From NCBI GenBank assembly GCA_902805845.1, contig CADCUI010000008.1:62001-126000 (forward strand): a DNA stretch of 64,000 nt. Direction: 5' to 3'. The translations under genes were made by a program, and so were the position numbers. Below the pieces are notes generated by a model. It searched no databases, was not told where the DNA came from, and worked only from the letters and a program-made list of their open reading frames with translations. This document shows positions 28,331-37,003 of this stretch, one piece after another; the first letter of the stretch is position 1, and the number at the start of each line of letters is the position of its first letter. This stretch comes from an uncultured Nocardioidaceae bacterium (GTDB taxonomy: Bacteria; Actinomycetota; Actinomycetes; Propionibacteriales; Nocardioidaceae).

Positions 28331-29332
28331 TCAGTCCCGCTCGTGCTTGGTCTCGCGGGACAGGAAGCTCGCCATCATGTCCTCGGTGGTCAGCTGACCC
28401 TCCACCACCGCGTTGACCGCCTCGACGACCGGCGCGTAGATGCCGTTGCGCTCCGCTAGCGCGAGCAACGACCCGCACGACTTGACGCCCTCGGCCACCT
28501 GGCGGGTGGACGCGGTGATCTCGGCGGCCGTCATGCCGCGGCCGAGCTTCTCGCCGAAGGAGCGGTTCCGCGACAGCGGCGACGAGCACGTGGCGACGAG
28601 GTCGCCGAGGCCGGCGAGCCCCATCAGGGTGAGCGGGTCGGCGCCGAGCCTGACCGCCAGGCGGGCGATCTCCGCCAGCCCACGGGTGATCACCGACGCG
28701 GTCGTGTTGTCGCCGAAGCCCAGGCCCACTGCCATGCCCACCGCCAGCGCGATCACGTTCTTGTAGGCGCCTCCCAGCTCGCAGCCGACCACGTCGGCGG
28801 TGCTGTAGGGACGGAAGTTCGGCCCGTGGATCCACTCCCGCAGCTGCGCCGCGACCGCCTCGTCGGCGCAGGCCACGACGCTGGCCGCCGGCTCCCGGGC
28901 GGCGATCTCCCGTGCCAGGTTGGGCCCGGAGAGCACGGCGATCCGCTCGGCCCCGGCCCCGGCCACCTCCGCGATCACCTCGCTCATCCGCTTGAGGCTC
29001 CCGAGCTCCACGCCCTTCATCAGCGAGAGGAGCACCGCCTCCCGCGGCAGCACGCCCGCCCAGTCCTGGAGGCTGGCGCGCAGCGTCTGCGAGGGCACCG
29101 CGAGCACCACCAGGGCAGCCTCCTCGGCGGCCCGGGAAGGGTCCGAGGTCGCGGTGACGGTGGCCGGCAGCTCCACGCCGGGCAGGTAGTCCGGGTTCTC
29201 GTGCCGGTCGTTGATCGCGTCGCACAGGTCCTGGCGGCGTCCCCAGATGGTGACCTCGTGTCCGGCGTCGGCCAGCACCATGGAGAACGCGGTGCCCCAG
29301 GACCCGGCACCGAAGACGGCGACCCTCGTCAT
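28331..29332 (-). CDS. gpsA: Glycerol-3-phosphate dehydrogenase [NAD(P)+]
   Basis: 333 residues. It reduces dihydroxyacetone phosphate to sn-glycerol 3-phosphate for phospholipid synthesis. The Rossmann start is VAVFGAGSWGTAFSMVLADA; VLSGPNLAREIA and the catalytic-lysine helix GAYKNVIALAVGMAVGLGFG are typical. The start overlaps the plsC stop by four bases, pairing the enzyme that makes glycerol 3-phosphate with an acyltransferase. Confidence 0.96.
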   Translation of the reverse strand: MTRVAVFGAGSWGTAFSMVLADAGHEVTIWGRRQDLCDAINDRHENPDYLPGVELPATVTATSDPSRAAEEAALVVLAVPSQTLRASLQDWAGVLPREAVLLSLMKGVELGSLKRMSEVIAEVAGAGAERIAVLSGPNLAREIAAREPAASVVACADEAVAAQLREWIHGPNFRPYSTADVVGCELGGAYKNVIALAVGMAVGLGFGDNTTASVITRGLAEIARLAVRLGADPLTLMGLAGLGDLVATCSSPLSRNRSFGEKLGRGMTAAEITASTRQVAEGVKSCGSLLALAERNGIYAPVVEAVNAVVEGQLTTEDMMASFLSRETKHERD

Positions 29333-30114
29333 CGAGTCCTCCGCCTGACCCGGTGTCGCGATCGGGGCCCGTGGGGGTTGCCGATGGGCCGCAACCCGGA
29401 CTGCCGGGGATCGAACCGTTCCGTCGGCGCGGCCTCCGCACGGATGTCCTCGAGGAGCCGGGTGACGGCGTCCATGATCCGGTCGGTCGCCTCGCGCAAC
29501 AGCTCGGGGGTGATGGGACGGTCACGCAGGTCGTCGAGGTAGACCTCCGGTCCCGCCTTCGCCTGCACCGTCTTGCGCGGGAGCAACCGCGGCCTCGTGG
29601 TGTAGGGGTAGAGGATGTCCTGCGCGCCCCACTGCGCGACCGGGATGACGGGGACCCCGGCACTGAGCGCGATGCGAGCGGCCCCGGTCCTGCCGCGCAT
29701 CGGCCAGAGCTCGGGCTGCCGGGTCAGGGTGCCTTCGGGATAGACCACGACGAGACGGCCGCGTCGTACTGCCTCGACGGCCGAGGAGAACGCCTGCGAG
29801 GCGTCCTCGCTCAGCCGGTGCACCGGGATCTGTCCTGTCGACCGGAGGATCGTGCCGACGAAGAAGATGTCGAAGAGCACGGCCTTCGCCAGGTAGCGCG
29901 GCAGCCTCCCCTGGTCGTAGAGGAAGTGGGCGAACGTCAGCGGGTCGAGGTGCGAGACGTGGTTCGCGGCGATCACCGCCCCGCCGTACGACGGGATGCA
30001 GTGCCCGTCCACCCAACGCCGGTGGGTGAGGAGCAGCAGGAGCGGCTTGACGATGCCGACGGCCAGCGAGAAGGCCCAGCCCCGGCGTTCGGTCAGCCTG
30101 CGTGGTCCCGCCAC
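29329..30114 (-). CDS. 1-acyl-sn-glycerol-3-phosphate acyltransferase (PlsC-like)
   Basis: 261 residues. Acyltransferase motif I is NHVSHLDPLTF and motif III is VVYPEGTLTRQPELWPMRGR, with a hydrophobic N-terminal segment (FSLAVGIVKPLLLLL) for membrane contact. It probably acylates lysophosphatidic acid to phosphatidic acid. The first gene of plsC-gpsA. The last 40 residues are Arg/Pro-rich (RSRHRVRRRTR). Actinobacteria have several PlsC paralogues, so the exact acceptor is uncertain. Confidence 0.88.
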   Translation of the reverse strand: MAGPRRLTERRGWAFSLAVGIVKPLLLLLTHRRWVDGHCIPSYGGAVIAANHVSHLDPLTFAHFLYDQGRLPRYLAKAVLFDIFFVGTILRSTGQIPVHRLSEDASQAFSSAVEAVRRGRLVVVYPEGTLTRQPELWPMRGRTGAARIALSAGVPVIPVAQWGAQDILYPYTTRPRLLPRKTVQAKAGPEVYLDDLRDRPITPELLREATDRIMDAVTRLLEDIRAEAAPTERFDPRQSGLRPIGNPHGPRSRHRVRRRTR

Positions 30115-30247
30115 CTCGCCTCCTCACCGTCCAGGCCCGCCGTCACGCCGCCGGAGCATCGTCAGACATTACTGTGCGGAAGCGCTGTTCCGACGTTGCG
30201 CGGCGGAGTGGACCGGCCGCGCGGACCGGCTGGCAGGATCAGTGTTG

Positions 30248-30937
30248 ATGTGTGCCCTTCCCTCGGACGCGCCCGGCTCCCACCCGGACAGCCCGTCTTT
30301 CGGCGTCGTCGTGCCGCTCAAGCCGTTGGGAGTGGCGAAGTCCCGCCTGTCGCCGTTGGGGAACGCTGCCCGCCGCGAGCTCGTGGAGGCGATGGCCATG
30401 GACACCATCGCGGCGGCCGCTGCGTGTCCGCTGGTCGACCTGGTGCTCGTCGTCACCGACGACCTGGGGCTGGCCTCGGCCGCGCGTGCGTTCGGCGTCG
30501 CCGCGATCCCGGACGGAGCGACGGGGCTCAACGCGACGCTGCGCCAAGGGGCCGCCGAGCTGGTGCGTCGCTCGCCCGGCTCGCGCCCCGCGGCGATCTG
30601 CGGCGACCTGCCCTGCTTGCGACCGGAGGAGCTGGCGTGCGTGCTCGCGCAGACGCCCGCGCGACACCCGTCGTTCGTCAGCGACGCGGCGGGCGACGGC
30701 ACCACCGTGTACGTGGCCCCGGGCCTCGAGCGGTTCGCCCCGCGGTTCGGGGTGGCCTCGAGGACGGCCCACCTGAGCGACGGAGCGGTGGAGGTCTCCA
30801 GCGACTCCTCACCGTCGGTGCGCCGTGACGTCGACACCCCGGCCGACCTCCGTGAAGCGCTGACCCTCGGTGTCGGGCATCGCACCGCCCACGCGGTGGC
30901 GCGCCTTCGCCCGTTGTCAGGCAACGGCGGCGACTGA
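30248..30937 (+). CDS. cofC: 2-phospho-L-lactate guanylyltransferase (coenzyme F420)
   Basis: About 229 residues. Members activate phospholactate or phosphoenolpyruvate with GTP (CofC/FbiD) in coenzyme F420 synthesis. The nucleotidyltransferase features are VVVPLKPLGVAKSRLSPLG, DLVLVVTDDLGLASAARAFG, AAICGDLPCLRPEEL and the C-terminal VRRDVDTPADLREAL. Start ATG 30248 is the most likely; GTG 30242 and TTG 30245 are in frame immediately before it. It lies between plsC and hupB, as in mycobacteria where fbiD is near hupB. Confidence 0.88.
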   Translation: MCALPSDAPGSHPDSPSFGVVVPLKPLGVAKSRLSPLGNAARRELVEAMAMDTIAAAAACPLVDLVLVVTDDLGLASAARAFGVAAIPDGATGLNATLRQGAAELVRRSPGSRPAAICGDLPCLRPEELACVLAQTPARHPSFVSDAAGDGTTVYVAPGLERFAPRFGVASRTAHLSDGAVEVSSDSSPSVRRDVDTPADLREALTLGVGHRTAHAVARLRPLSGNGGD

Positions 30938-30950
30938 CGGCCACGCGACC

Positions 30951-30984
30951 CGAGGGGCCGGGTCCTTGCGGACCCGGCCCCTCG
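30951..30984. terminator. Bidirectional hairpin between cofC and hupB
   Basis: A perfect 15-base-pair inverted repeat: CGAGGGGCCGGGTCC (30951-30965), loop TTGC, GGACCCGGCCCCTCG (30970-30984). It lies 14 bases past the cofC stop and 24 bases past the hupB stop, so it can end both convergent transcripts. Confidence 0.8.
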
Positions 30985-31008
30985 GTGATGCGTCGCGGCG
31001 CTGGCCGG

Positions 31009-31755
31009 TCAGGACTTCTTGGCGGTGCTCTTCTTGGCGGTGGTCTTCTTGGCGGGCGCCGTCTTCTTCGCCGGGGCCGAGGTCTTCGCCGCGGTCGTCT
31101 TGCGGGCGGGCGCCTTCTTGGTCGCGCTCGAGCTCGACGTGGTCTTGCTCGGGGAGGACTTGCTGGCGCTCGACTTCGAGGTCGACCTGCTCGGTGTCGA
31201 CTTGCTCGTCGAGCTGCTGGTCGACTTGGCGGGGCTGGACTTGGTCGTCGACTTGCTCGGTGCCGACTTGCTCGTGGACTTCGAGGCGGTCGACTTCGAC
31301 GCCGTCGTCTTGGCGGGGCTCGACTTCGAGGTCGCCTTGCTGGGCGTCGACTTGCTCGTCGACCTGGACGCCGTCGTCTTCGAGGGGCTTGTCTTCGACG
31401 CGGTCGACTTCTTCGCGGCCGTGCCCTTCTGGGCCGCCTTGGCGGTGTCGGAGGCCTTGGGTGGCTTGGCCAGCTTCTTGGCGCCCGACACCACGGCCTT
31501 CAGGTCGGCGCCGGCCGTGAACTTCGGGATGGCCGTCTTCTTCGCCCGTACCCGGTCACCGGTGCGGGGGTTGCGCACCCATCGCGCGTCGCGGACCCGC
31601 TTCTCGAACGAGCCGAAACCCGTGATCGCCACCTTCTCGCCGCGGGACACCTCGCGCGTGATGACGTCGAGCACCGAGTCCAGCGCGTGCTTGGCCTGCT
31701 TGCGATTGCCCTCGTAGCGGGTCGACAGCGCGTCGATCAGCTGAGTCTTGTTCAC
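31009..31755 (-). CDS. hupB: Histone-like DNA-binding protein HupB (HU with basic tail)
   Basis: 248 residues. Residues 1-92 are a complete HU domain (NKTQLIDALSTRYEGNRKQA ... ITGFGSFEKRVRDARWVRNP ... IPKFTAGADLKAVV). The rest is an H1-like tail as in mycobacterial HupB, binding and compacting DNA. The tail has two parts: about 113-212 is built of Ser/Thr-Lys units (SPSK, STSK, SSPAKT) and 213-248 is the more usual KKTAPAKK type. GTG at 31753-31755 has AAAGGGA six bases upstream. A promoter is visible at 31811-31839. Confidence 0.95.
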   Translation of the reverse strand: MNKTQLIDALSTRYEGNRKQAKHALDSVLDVITREVSRGEKVAITGFGSFEKRVRDARWVRNPRTGDRVRAKKTAIPKFTAGADLKAVVSGAKKLAKPPKASDTAKAAQKGTAAKKSTASKTSPSKTTASRSTSKSTPSKATSKSSPAKTTASKSTASKSTSKSAPSKSTTKSSPAKSTSSSTSKSTPSRSTSKSSASKSSPSKTTSSSSATKKAPARKTTAAKTSAPAKKTAPAKKTTAKKSTAKKS

Positions 31756-31810
31756 AGGATTCCCTTTCGCGAGCAACCTGAGCCGAACCTCTGCTCGGCG
31801 TTTCCCTTGC

Positions 31811-31839
31811 AGGCTAGGGAATAGTGCCCGGTGTCACAA
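31811..31839 (-). promoter_or_regulatory. Predicted hupB promoter
   Basis: On the minus strand, TTGTGA (-35; 31834-31839) is followed by 17 bases and TAGCCT (-10; 31811-31816). This matches the actinobacterial housekeeping sigma consensus and gives a leader of about 50 bases. The remaining 185 bases up to leuD are locally AT-richer than the window average but hold no gene I can support. Confidence 0.6.
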
Positions 31840-32022
31840 CGACATCCGGCCCTTTTGCGAGAGGCAATTCCTCACGGTCGCACCGATCACCGCTTCGCTT
31901 GCACTCGCCGATGACACTCTGCACGGCGACCGAGCCTCAAGGTGCGCCGCTCAGTCGACGCCGAATCGTCAAGCACACATAGCGATTACGCACAAACGGA
32001 AGGCACACAAGACCGCGCGCGG

Positions 32023-32616
32023 TCAGTTCACGAGGGTGACTGGCGTCCAGGAAGGACGAGCCGCCTCGTAGCGGGAGATCTCGTCGTCGTGGGACAACGT
32101 GATGGCGATGTCGTCCAGACCGTTGAGCAGGCGGAACCGTGTGTAGTCATCGATCAGGAACGGAGCGGTCACATCCCCGGCCCGGACCTCGCAGGTCCGC
32201 AGGTCCACGGTGACCTCGGCGGCAGGCTCCTGCTCCGCCAAAGCCCAGAGGCGCTCGACGACGTCCTGGTCGACCTGTGCCGCAAGCAGTCCGGCCTTGC
32301 CCGCGTTGCCACGGAAGATGTCGGCGAAGCGGGGTGACAGCACTGCGGTGAAGCCGTGGTCCATGAGCGCCCACACCGCATGCTCGCGTGAGGACCCGGT
32401 GCCGAAGTCAGGCCCCGCGACAAGGATGGACGCACCGGCATGGGCGGGGTTGTTGAGGACGAACTCAGGGTCGTTGCGCCAGGCGCCGAAAAGCCCGTCC
32501 TCGAAGCCGGTGCGGGTGACTCTCTTCAGGTAGACCGCCGGGATGATCTGGTCGGTGTCGACGTTGCTGCGGCGCAGCGGCAGCACCGTGCCCGAGTGGG
32601 TCGTGAACGCGTCCAT
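32023..32616 (-). CDS. leuD: 3-isopropylmalate dehydratase small subunit
   Basis: 197 residues. With LeuC it isomerises 2-isopropylmalate to 3-isopropylmalate in leucine synthesis. The swivel-domain signatures are [20 protein letters not shown] and [23 protein letters not shown] 32616 is 15 bases after the leuC stop, so leuCD is one operon. Length is standard for bacterial LeuD. Confidence 0.96.
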   Translation of the reverse strand: MDAFTTHSGTVLPLRRSNVDTDQIIPAVYLKRVTRTGFEDGLFGAWRNDPEFVLNNPAHAGASILVAGPDFGTGSSREHAVWALMDHGFTAVLSPRFADIFRGNAGKAGLLAAQVDQDVVERLWALAEQEPAAEVTVDLRTCEVRAGDVTAPFLIDDYTRFRLLNGLDDIAITLSHDDEISRYEAARPSWTPVTLVN

Positions 32617-32631
32617 GGCTTGCTCCTCGTC

Positions 32632-34041
32632 TCAGACGCCGGCGGACAGATCGCTCGGTGCGGCCAGGTGACCGGCGACCGCCGTCGCCGCCGCCACGGG
32701 GACCGACACGAGGTGCGTGCGCCCGCCCTTGCCCTGCCTGCCCTCGAAGTTGCGGTTGGAGGTCGACGCGCTCCGCTCGCCCGGCGCCAGCTGGTCGGGG
32801 TTCATGCCCAGGCACATCGAGCACCCGGCACCGCGCCACTCGGCGCCCGACTCGAGGAACACCTTGTCGAGCCCCTCGGCCTCGGCCTGCAGGCGCACCC
32901 TGACCGAGCCGGGCACGACCAGCAGCCGCGTGCCGGATGCGACGCGACGCCCCTCGAGGACCTCTGCGGCCAACCGCAGGTCCTCGATGCGCCCGTTCGT
33001 GCACGACCCCACGAACACGGTGTCGACCGCGATCTCACGCATGGGCGTCCCCGCGGTCAGCCCCATGTAGTCCAACGCCTTCTGCGCCGCCTGCCGGTCG
33101 GAGTCGGTGACGAAGTCCTCCGGCGCAGGCACCGAGGCCCCGAGCGGCACGCCCTGCCCCGGGTTGGTGCCCCACGTCACGAAAGGCGTCACCTCGGATG
33201 CATCGATGACGATCTCGGCGTCGTAGGCGGCGTCGTCGTCGGTGACGAGTGTCGTCCAGCTGGCCACGGCAGCGTCCCAGTCGTCGCCCCGCGGCGCCTC
33301 GGGCCTGCCGGCCAGGTAGTCGAGCGTCGTCCGGTCCGGGGCGATCAGCCCGGCCTTCGCGCCCCACTCGATCGACATGTTGCAGACCGTCATGCGGCCC
33401 TCCATCGAGAGCTCCTCGATGGCCTGTCCTCGGTACTCCACGACGTACCCCTGGCCGCCGCCCGTCCCGGTCCTGCTGATGAGGGTGAGGATCAGGTCCT
33501 TGGCGGTGACGCCCTCGGTCAGCGAGCCGTTGACCGTCACCGCCATGGTGCGCGGGCGGGTCTGCTGCAACGTCTGGGTGGCGAGCACGTGCTCGACCTC
33601 CGAGGTGCCGATCCCGAAGGCGAGCGCGCCGAAGGCGCCGTGCGTGGAGGTGTGGGAGTCGCCGCAGACGATCGTCATGCCCGGCTGGGTGAGCCCCAGC
33701 TGCGGCCCGACGACATGCACGATCCCCTGCTCGACGTCACCGAGCGGGTGGAGTCGTACGCCGAACTCGGCGGCGTTCTTGCGCAGGGTCTCGACCTGGG
33801 TGCGGCTCACGGGGTCGGCGATCGGCGCCTCGACGTCCACCGTGGGGACGTTGTGGTCCTCCGTGGCGAGCGTGAGGTCGGGCCGTCGTACCCGGCGACC
33901 GCTGAGCCGCAGACCGTCAAAGGCCTGAGGTGAGGTCACCTCGTGGATGAGGTGGAGGTCGATGTAGAGAAGGTCAGGCTCGCCGTCGGCGCTGCGGACG
34001 ACGTGCGCGTCCCACACCTTCTCCGCCAGGGTCCGTCCCAT
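32632..34041 (-). CDS. leuC: 3-isopropylmalate dehydratase large subunit
   Basis: 469 residues with the aconitase-type 4Fe-4S ligands: one cysteine in [16 protein letters not shown] and two in [16 protein letters not shown]. Also seen are [20 protein letters not shown] and the N-terminal [14 protein letters not shown]. The ATG at 34039-34041 has GAGGAG five bases upstream; seven earlier in-frame codons are probably untranslated. Divergent from an IclR regulator gene whose homologues control leuCD in actinobacteria. Confidence 0.96.
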   Translation of the reverse strand: MGRTLAEKVWDAHVVRSADGEPDLLYIDLHLIHEVTSPQAFDGLRLSGRRVRRPDLTLATEDHNVPTVDVEAPIADPVSRTQVETLRKNAAEFGVRLHPLGDVEQGIVHVVGPQLGLTQPGMTIVCGDSHTSTHGAFGALAFGIGTSEVEHVLATQTLQQTRPRTMAVTVNGSLTEGVTAKDLILTLISRTGTGGGQGYVVEYRGQAIEELSMEGRMTVCNMSIEWGAKAGLIAPDRTTLDYLAGRPEAPRGDDWDAAVASWTTLVTDDDAAYDAEIVIDASEVTPFVTWGTNPGQGVPLGASVPAPEDFVTDSDRQAAQKALDYMGLTAGTPMREIAVDTVFVGSCTNGRIEDLRLAAEVLEGRRVASGTRLLVVPGSVRVRLQAEAEGLDKVFLESGAEWRGAGCSMCLGMNPDQLAPGERSASTSNRNFEGRQGKGGRTHLVSVPVAAATAVAGHLAAPSDLSAGV

Positions 34042-34108
34042 GGTCGCTCCTCGTGGTCGCACCGGATCTGACTTGCCATATCAACATGCGAGACGGCATT
34101 ATCACACT
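34042..34108. promoter_or_regulatory. leuC/IclR divergent control region
   Basis: 67 bases between the two starts. It holds CATTAT (34097-34102), a -10 element six bases before the regulator's ATG, and an inverted repeat ATGC-GAGACG-GCAT (34086-34099) overlapping it, a plausible operator. The leuC promoter must also lie here; TTGATATGGCAAG on the minus strand is a candidate. Regulation by the divergent IclR protein is inferred from the known NdgR/LeuR systems. Confidence 0.45.
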
Positions 34109-34828
34109 ATGGACAACTCTAGCGGAGTCGGCGTGCTCGACAAAGCGGCTGCGGTGCTTTCCGCACTGGAGTCCGGCCCCGCCACCCTGGCCGGGCTGGT
34201 AGCCGCCACCGGACTGGCACGGCCGACGGCGCACCGCCTGGCTGTCGCCCTCGAGCACCACCGGCTGGTGGCCCGGGACATGCAGGGCCGCTTCACCCTG
34301 GGGCCCCGGCTGGCGGAGCTCAGTGCGGCGGCCGGCGAGGACCGGCTGCTGGCCGCGGCGGGGCCGGTGCTCGCCCGGCTGCGGGACATCACCGGCGAGT
34401 CGGCGCAGCTGTGGCGACGCCAGGGCGAGCACCGTGTGTGCGTCGCGGCGGCCGAGCGACCCTCAGGGCTGCGCGACACGATCCCGGTCGGATCCCAGCT
34501 GACGATGCGCGCGGGATCGGCCGCGCAGGTGCTGCTCGCGTGGGAGGACCCGGAACGGATGCACCGAGGACTGCAGAACTCCGCCTACTCCGCCACCGCG
34601 CTCTCCGGCATCCGCCGCCGCGGCTGGGCGCAGTCGGTCGGCGAGCGGGAGGCCGGCGTCGCCTCGGTGTCGGCACCGGTGCGCTCCCCGTCGGGCAAGG
34701 TCATCGCCGCCGTGTCGGTGTCCGGACCGCTCGAGCGGCTGACCCGCCAGCCCGGCCGGATGCACGCTCCGGCGGTCCTGGCTGCCGCGGACCGGCTCTC
34801 GGAGTCGCTGCGCCGAGGGTCCGAATAG
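34109..34828 (+). CDS. ndgR: IclR-family regulator of leucine synthesis (NdgR-like)
   Basis: 239 residues. An N-terminal winged helix-turn-helix (LAGLVAATGLARPTAHRLAV, residues about 27-55) is followed by an IclR effector domain with WRRQGEHRVCVAAAERPSG and VASVSAPVRSPSGKVIAAVS. The divergent position next to leuCD is where NdgR/LeuR-type regulators of amino-acid genes occur in Streptomyces, Corynebacterium and Mycobacterium, so that identity is likely. No Shine-Dalgarno precedes ATG 34109; CATTAT lies six bases upstream, suggesting a leaderless mRNA. Confidence 0.85.
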   Translation: MDNSSGVGVLDKAAAVLSALESGPATLAGLVAATGLARPTAHRLAVALEHHRLVARDMQGRFTLGPRLAELSAAAGEDRLLAAAGPVLARLRDITGESAQLWRRQGEHRVCVAAAERPSGLRDTIPVGSQLTMRAGSAAQVLLAWEDPERMHRGLQNSAYSATALSGIRRRGWAQSVGEREAGVASVSAPVRSPSGKVIAAVSVSGPLERLTRQPGRMHAPAVLAAADRLSESLRRGSE

Positions 34829-34918
34829 CCGTCACCCGCCCTCAAGAGCACCGCTGGGTCCTACCCCCGGCACCGGTCCCGCCCAGAAGGTCCGGGTCAA
34901 GCACCCGCTGGGAAGAGG

Positions 34919-34955
34919 ACGGGCCGGCACCCTCGTGACGAGGGTGCCGGCCCGT
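34919..34955. terminator. Bidirectional hairpin between the IclR gene and the glycoside hydrolase gene
   Basis: A perfect 17-base-pair inverted repeat (ACGGGCCGGCACCCTCG, loop TGA, and its complement) 21 bases before the hydrolase stop, between convergent genes. It can terminate both transcripts. Confidence 0.8.
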
Positions 34956-34975
34956 GCCTGGTGTTCCGGTGGATC

Positions 34976-36310
34976 TCAGAGCCGGACGGTGACCACCTGG
35001 CTGCCGACCGAGACGGTCCGTGAACCCTGGGCCGTGGTGATCGTCGTGGCGACCGCCGGCACCCTGAGCCGCACCCTCGCCTGGGGGTCCCAGCAGTCCC
35101 GCGCGCGACGCAGGTAGAGCCGTACGGAGCCGTCACGCTTCCCCAGGGCCGTCCACCGCACGTCAGAAGCCGAGGAGCTGACCTTGAGCCCGATGGCGCG
35201 CGGGGAGTACGCCGCGCCCGGGTCGCGAAGCTCGGCGAGGAACGCCTTCAGCACCGGCACCACGGGCTTCGCGCGCCACGGCGGGGCCTGGCGGTTCGAC
35301 TGCAGCGCCCACATGCCGAGGTTGGCCTCGATCTCGTCCTTGGCGCCGGCGTCCGGGTCGTCCAGCGCCTCGAACCACACCGTCTGGTAGTTGCGGTCGA
35401 CGGCCTCGAGGATCGTGCTGGGACCGTAGATCGCGGCCACGTCCTCGGGCACCGGCTTGTGGCCGCCCGTCGTCGCGAGGGCGTTGTTGTAGCCGGTCTC
35501 GGTGACCCAGACCGGCTTGGGCCAGTACTTCCGCATCGGCGCCAGCCGGGAGTCCATCGTGTGGTCGGGGTAGTGGCCGCCGGGGTAGAGGTGCGTGCCG
35601 CAGTGGCTCATGTAGTTCAGCAGCCCGTTCCGCGCGAACCACTCGTAGTCGCTGGCGGTCGCCTTGACCATCTGCAGGGAGGGGCTGAGCACCTTGACGT
35701 GCGCCAGGTTGCCGTGGCTGCGGACGGCCTGCCAGAGCACCCGCTGCTTCTGGAGGGTCAGCTGCCGCCAGTTCGTCGGGACGTAGCCGAGCTGGCGCGG
35801 GTAGTTGGGCTCGTTGACCCCCTCGACGTAGATGCAGGTGGACGCGGCCCGGGCAGAGATGTCCGCGATGGATGCCCTGATGGCGTCGTCCGACATCGAC
35901 AGGGTCGGGATGACCGTCATCCCCCACTTGAGGCCCATCTCGCGAGCGAGGGCTGCGGTGTCGTACGTCGAGTTCGACCCCCGGCCCCACATCCCCCGGA
36001 AGTAGCGCACGCCGAGGCCGTCCAGGCTCTGCATCCACTGCCGCCGGTACTGGTAGGCCGTCCGGATGTGGTTCGGCATCGAGTTCACGCCGAACGACTC
36101 GTAGGCGAGGTGCGACCACTTCGGCTTGACCGACGGCAGCGTGGCGGCCTCCGCGGACTCGGTGAGCCCCGGACCGGCAACCCCCGACCAGACGGGTGAG
36201 GAAGCGGCGGCAACGCCCGCCATCACGACGTGACGACGTGACAGCCCTCCAGGCATATCGGCGTGGGGCATGTCGGCTTGGGGCATGGCGGCGTGGTTGT
36301 TCGGTGACAA
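34976..36310 (-). CDS. Secreted glycoside hydrolase-like protein, clan GH-A, Tat signal
   Basis: About 444 residues from TTG 36310, which has AAGGAG eight bases upstream. A twin-arginine signal (LSRRHVVMAGVAAASSPVW) near residues 23-41 implies export in folded form. The body looks like a TIM-barrel hydrolase with candidate acid/base Glu167 in YVEGVNEPNYPRQ and candidate nucleophile Glu271 in VWVTETGYNN, the two glutamates of clan GH-A. A C-terminal beta-rich domain of about 90 residues (VRWTALGKRDGSVRLYLRRA) follows. The substrate is unknown. It has an unusually long, hairpin-rich upstream region. Confidence 0.75.
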   Translation of the reverse strand: MSPNNHAAMPQADMPHADMPGGLSRRHVVMAGVAAASSPVWSGVAGPGLTESAEAATLPSVKPKWSHLAYESFGVNSMPNHIRTAYQYRRQWMQSLDGLGVRYFRGMWGRGSNSTYDTAALAREMGLKWGMTVIPTLSMSDDAIRASIADISARAASTCIYVEGVNEPNYPRQLGYVPTNWRQLTLQKQRVLWQAVRSHGNLAHVKVLSPSLQMVKATASDYEWFARNGLLNYMSHCGTHLYPGGHYPDHTMDSRLAPMRKYWPKPVWVTETGYNNALATTGGHKPVPEDVAAIYGPSTILEAVDRNYQTVWFEALDDPDAGAKDEIEANLGMWALQSNRQAPPWRAKPVVPVLKAFLAELRDPGAAYSPRAIGLKVSSSASDVRWTALGKRDGSVRLYLRRARDCWDPQARVRLRVPAVATTITTAQGSRTVSVGSQVVTVRL

Positions 36311-36500
36311 GGGTCGATCTCCTTGGGATGTCCGGCCCCCGCTGATCGGGCGCCTGAGAGGAGTGGTCCTGAAGCCGAGCACCCCTGCGTGCTCGGGGTG
36401 AGGTGCCCCGGTCTGCTGGCGGCGAACCATTCGGACGCCGTGTGGGCTGGACCACCTGAGATGTCGACGCACCCGAGGTGCGTCACCGTCCACCGGCCGG
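36311..36500 (-). promoter_or_regulatory. Structured leader candidate upstream of the glycoside hydrolase
   Basis: About 400 bases separate this gene from the tRNAs, with no convincing coding frame. In the gene-proximal part three hairpins are seen: 36466-36484 (GACGCAC/GTGCGTC), 36375-36396 (CCGAGCAC/GTGCTCGG) and an alternative 36395-36409 (GGGG/CCCC) that shares bases with the second, so they exclude each other. A longer GTGGTCC/GGACCAC pairing encloses the last two. This could be a regulatory RNA leader; no known riboswitch was recognised. I see nothing in 36501-36715. Confidence 0.35.
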
Positions 36501-36715
36501 AAAGGGGCAGACGTGACCCACGCTGATGCGTGCTCGCCGGGCGGTCCGGCGGGGAGGCACGGCCGTCGCCGTCAGGCGCGAGGGCAGCTCAGCGGGGCGG
36601 CTCGTGGGATGTGAGAAGGCTCCTTGGATGGCTGCGGTCGCCGCGTGCGGCTCGAGATCAGGTCATCCCTGGAGTCGTGAGATGCCCGCACGACGTTCCC
36701 CCTCGTCGCCGTGAG

Positions 36716-36788
36716 TACCCCCGACCGGATTCGAACCGGCGCTACCGCCTTGAGAGGGCGGCGTGCTAGGCCGCTACACAACGGGGGC
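36716..36788 (-). tRNA. tRNA-Glu (anticodon CTC)
   Basis: 73 bases on the minus strand. Acceptor stem GCCCCCG pairs with CGGGGGT, with discriminator A. The anticodon arm CCGCC-CTCTCAA-GGCGG gives anticodon CTC, and the T arm has GGTTCGAATCC. CCA is not encoded. It lies 89 bases from tRNA-Gln and downstream of gltX, as in mycobacteria. Confidence 0.95.
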
Positions 36789-36877
36789 CCTGAAGCGGTC
36801 GAAACTCTAGCCGAGGCAGAGGATCCGACCAAATCCTCAACCGGTGGAGCCCGACCCTGCGGCGGATCCCGACATCG

Positions 36878-36949
36878 CTGGGGTACTAGGACTCGAACCT
36901 AGACTAACTGGACCAGAACCAGCCGGGCTGCCAATTACCCCATACCCCA
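36878..36949 (-). tRNA. tRNA-Gln (anticodon CTG)
   Basis: 72 bases on the minus strand. Acceptor stem TGGGGTA pairs with TACCCCA, discriminator G. The anticodon arm CTGG-TTCTGGT-CCAG gives anticodon CTG, and the T arm has GGTTCGAGTCC. CCA is not encoded. In organisms without glutaminyl-tRNA synthetase this tRNA is first charged with Glu by GltX and then amidated by GatCAB, both encoded in this window. Confidence 0.95.
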
Positions 36950-37003
36950 TGGGACGTGGCTCCTTGCGAAGCCCGCAGAAGGATACATGCCGTCCCCGCG
37001 CGG

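Noticed and set aside
31756-32022. Short plus-strand frame over the hupB-leuD gap
   Set aside because: No ribosome-binding site, no domain, and it overlaps the predicted hupB promoter and the leuD 3' end.
36311-36500. Cyclic-di-AMP (ydaO-type) riboswitch upstream of the glycoside hydrolase
   Set aside because: Only fragments resembling the consensus (CCGAA ... CAGC ... ACC) are present with wrong spacing, and other conserved blocks are missing, so I did not call it.
36526-36714. Small plus-strand coding frame before the tRNAs
   Set aside because: Arg/Ala-rich translation without motif or ribosome-binding site; reads like non-coding DNA.
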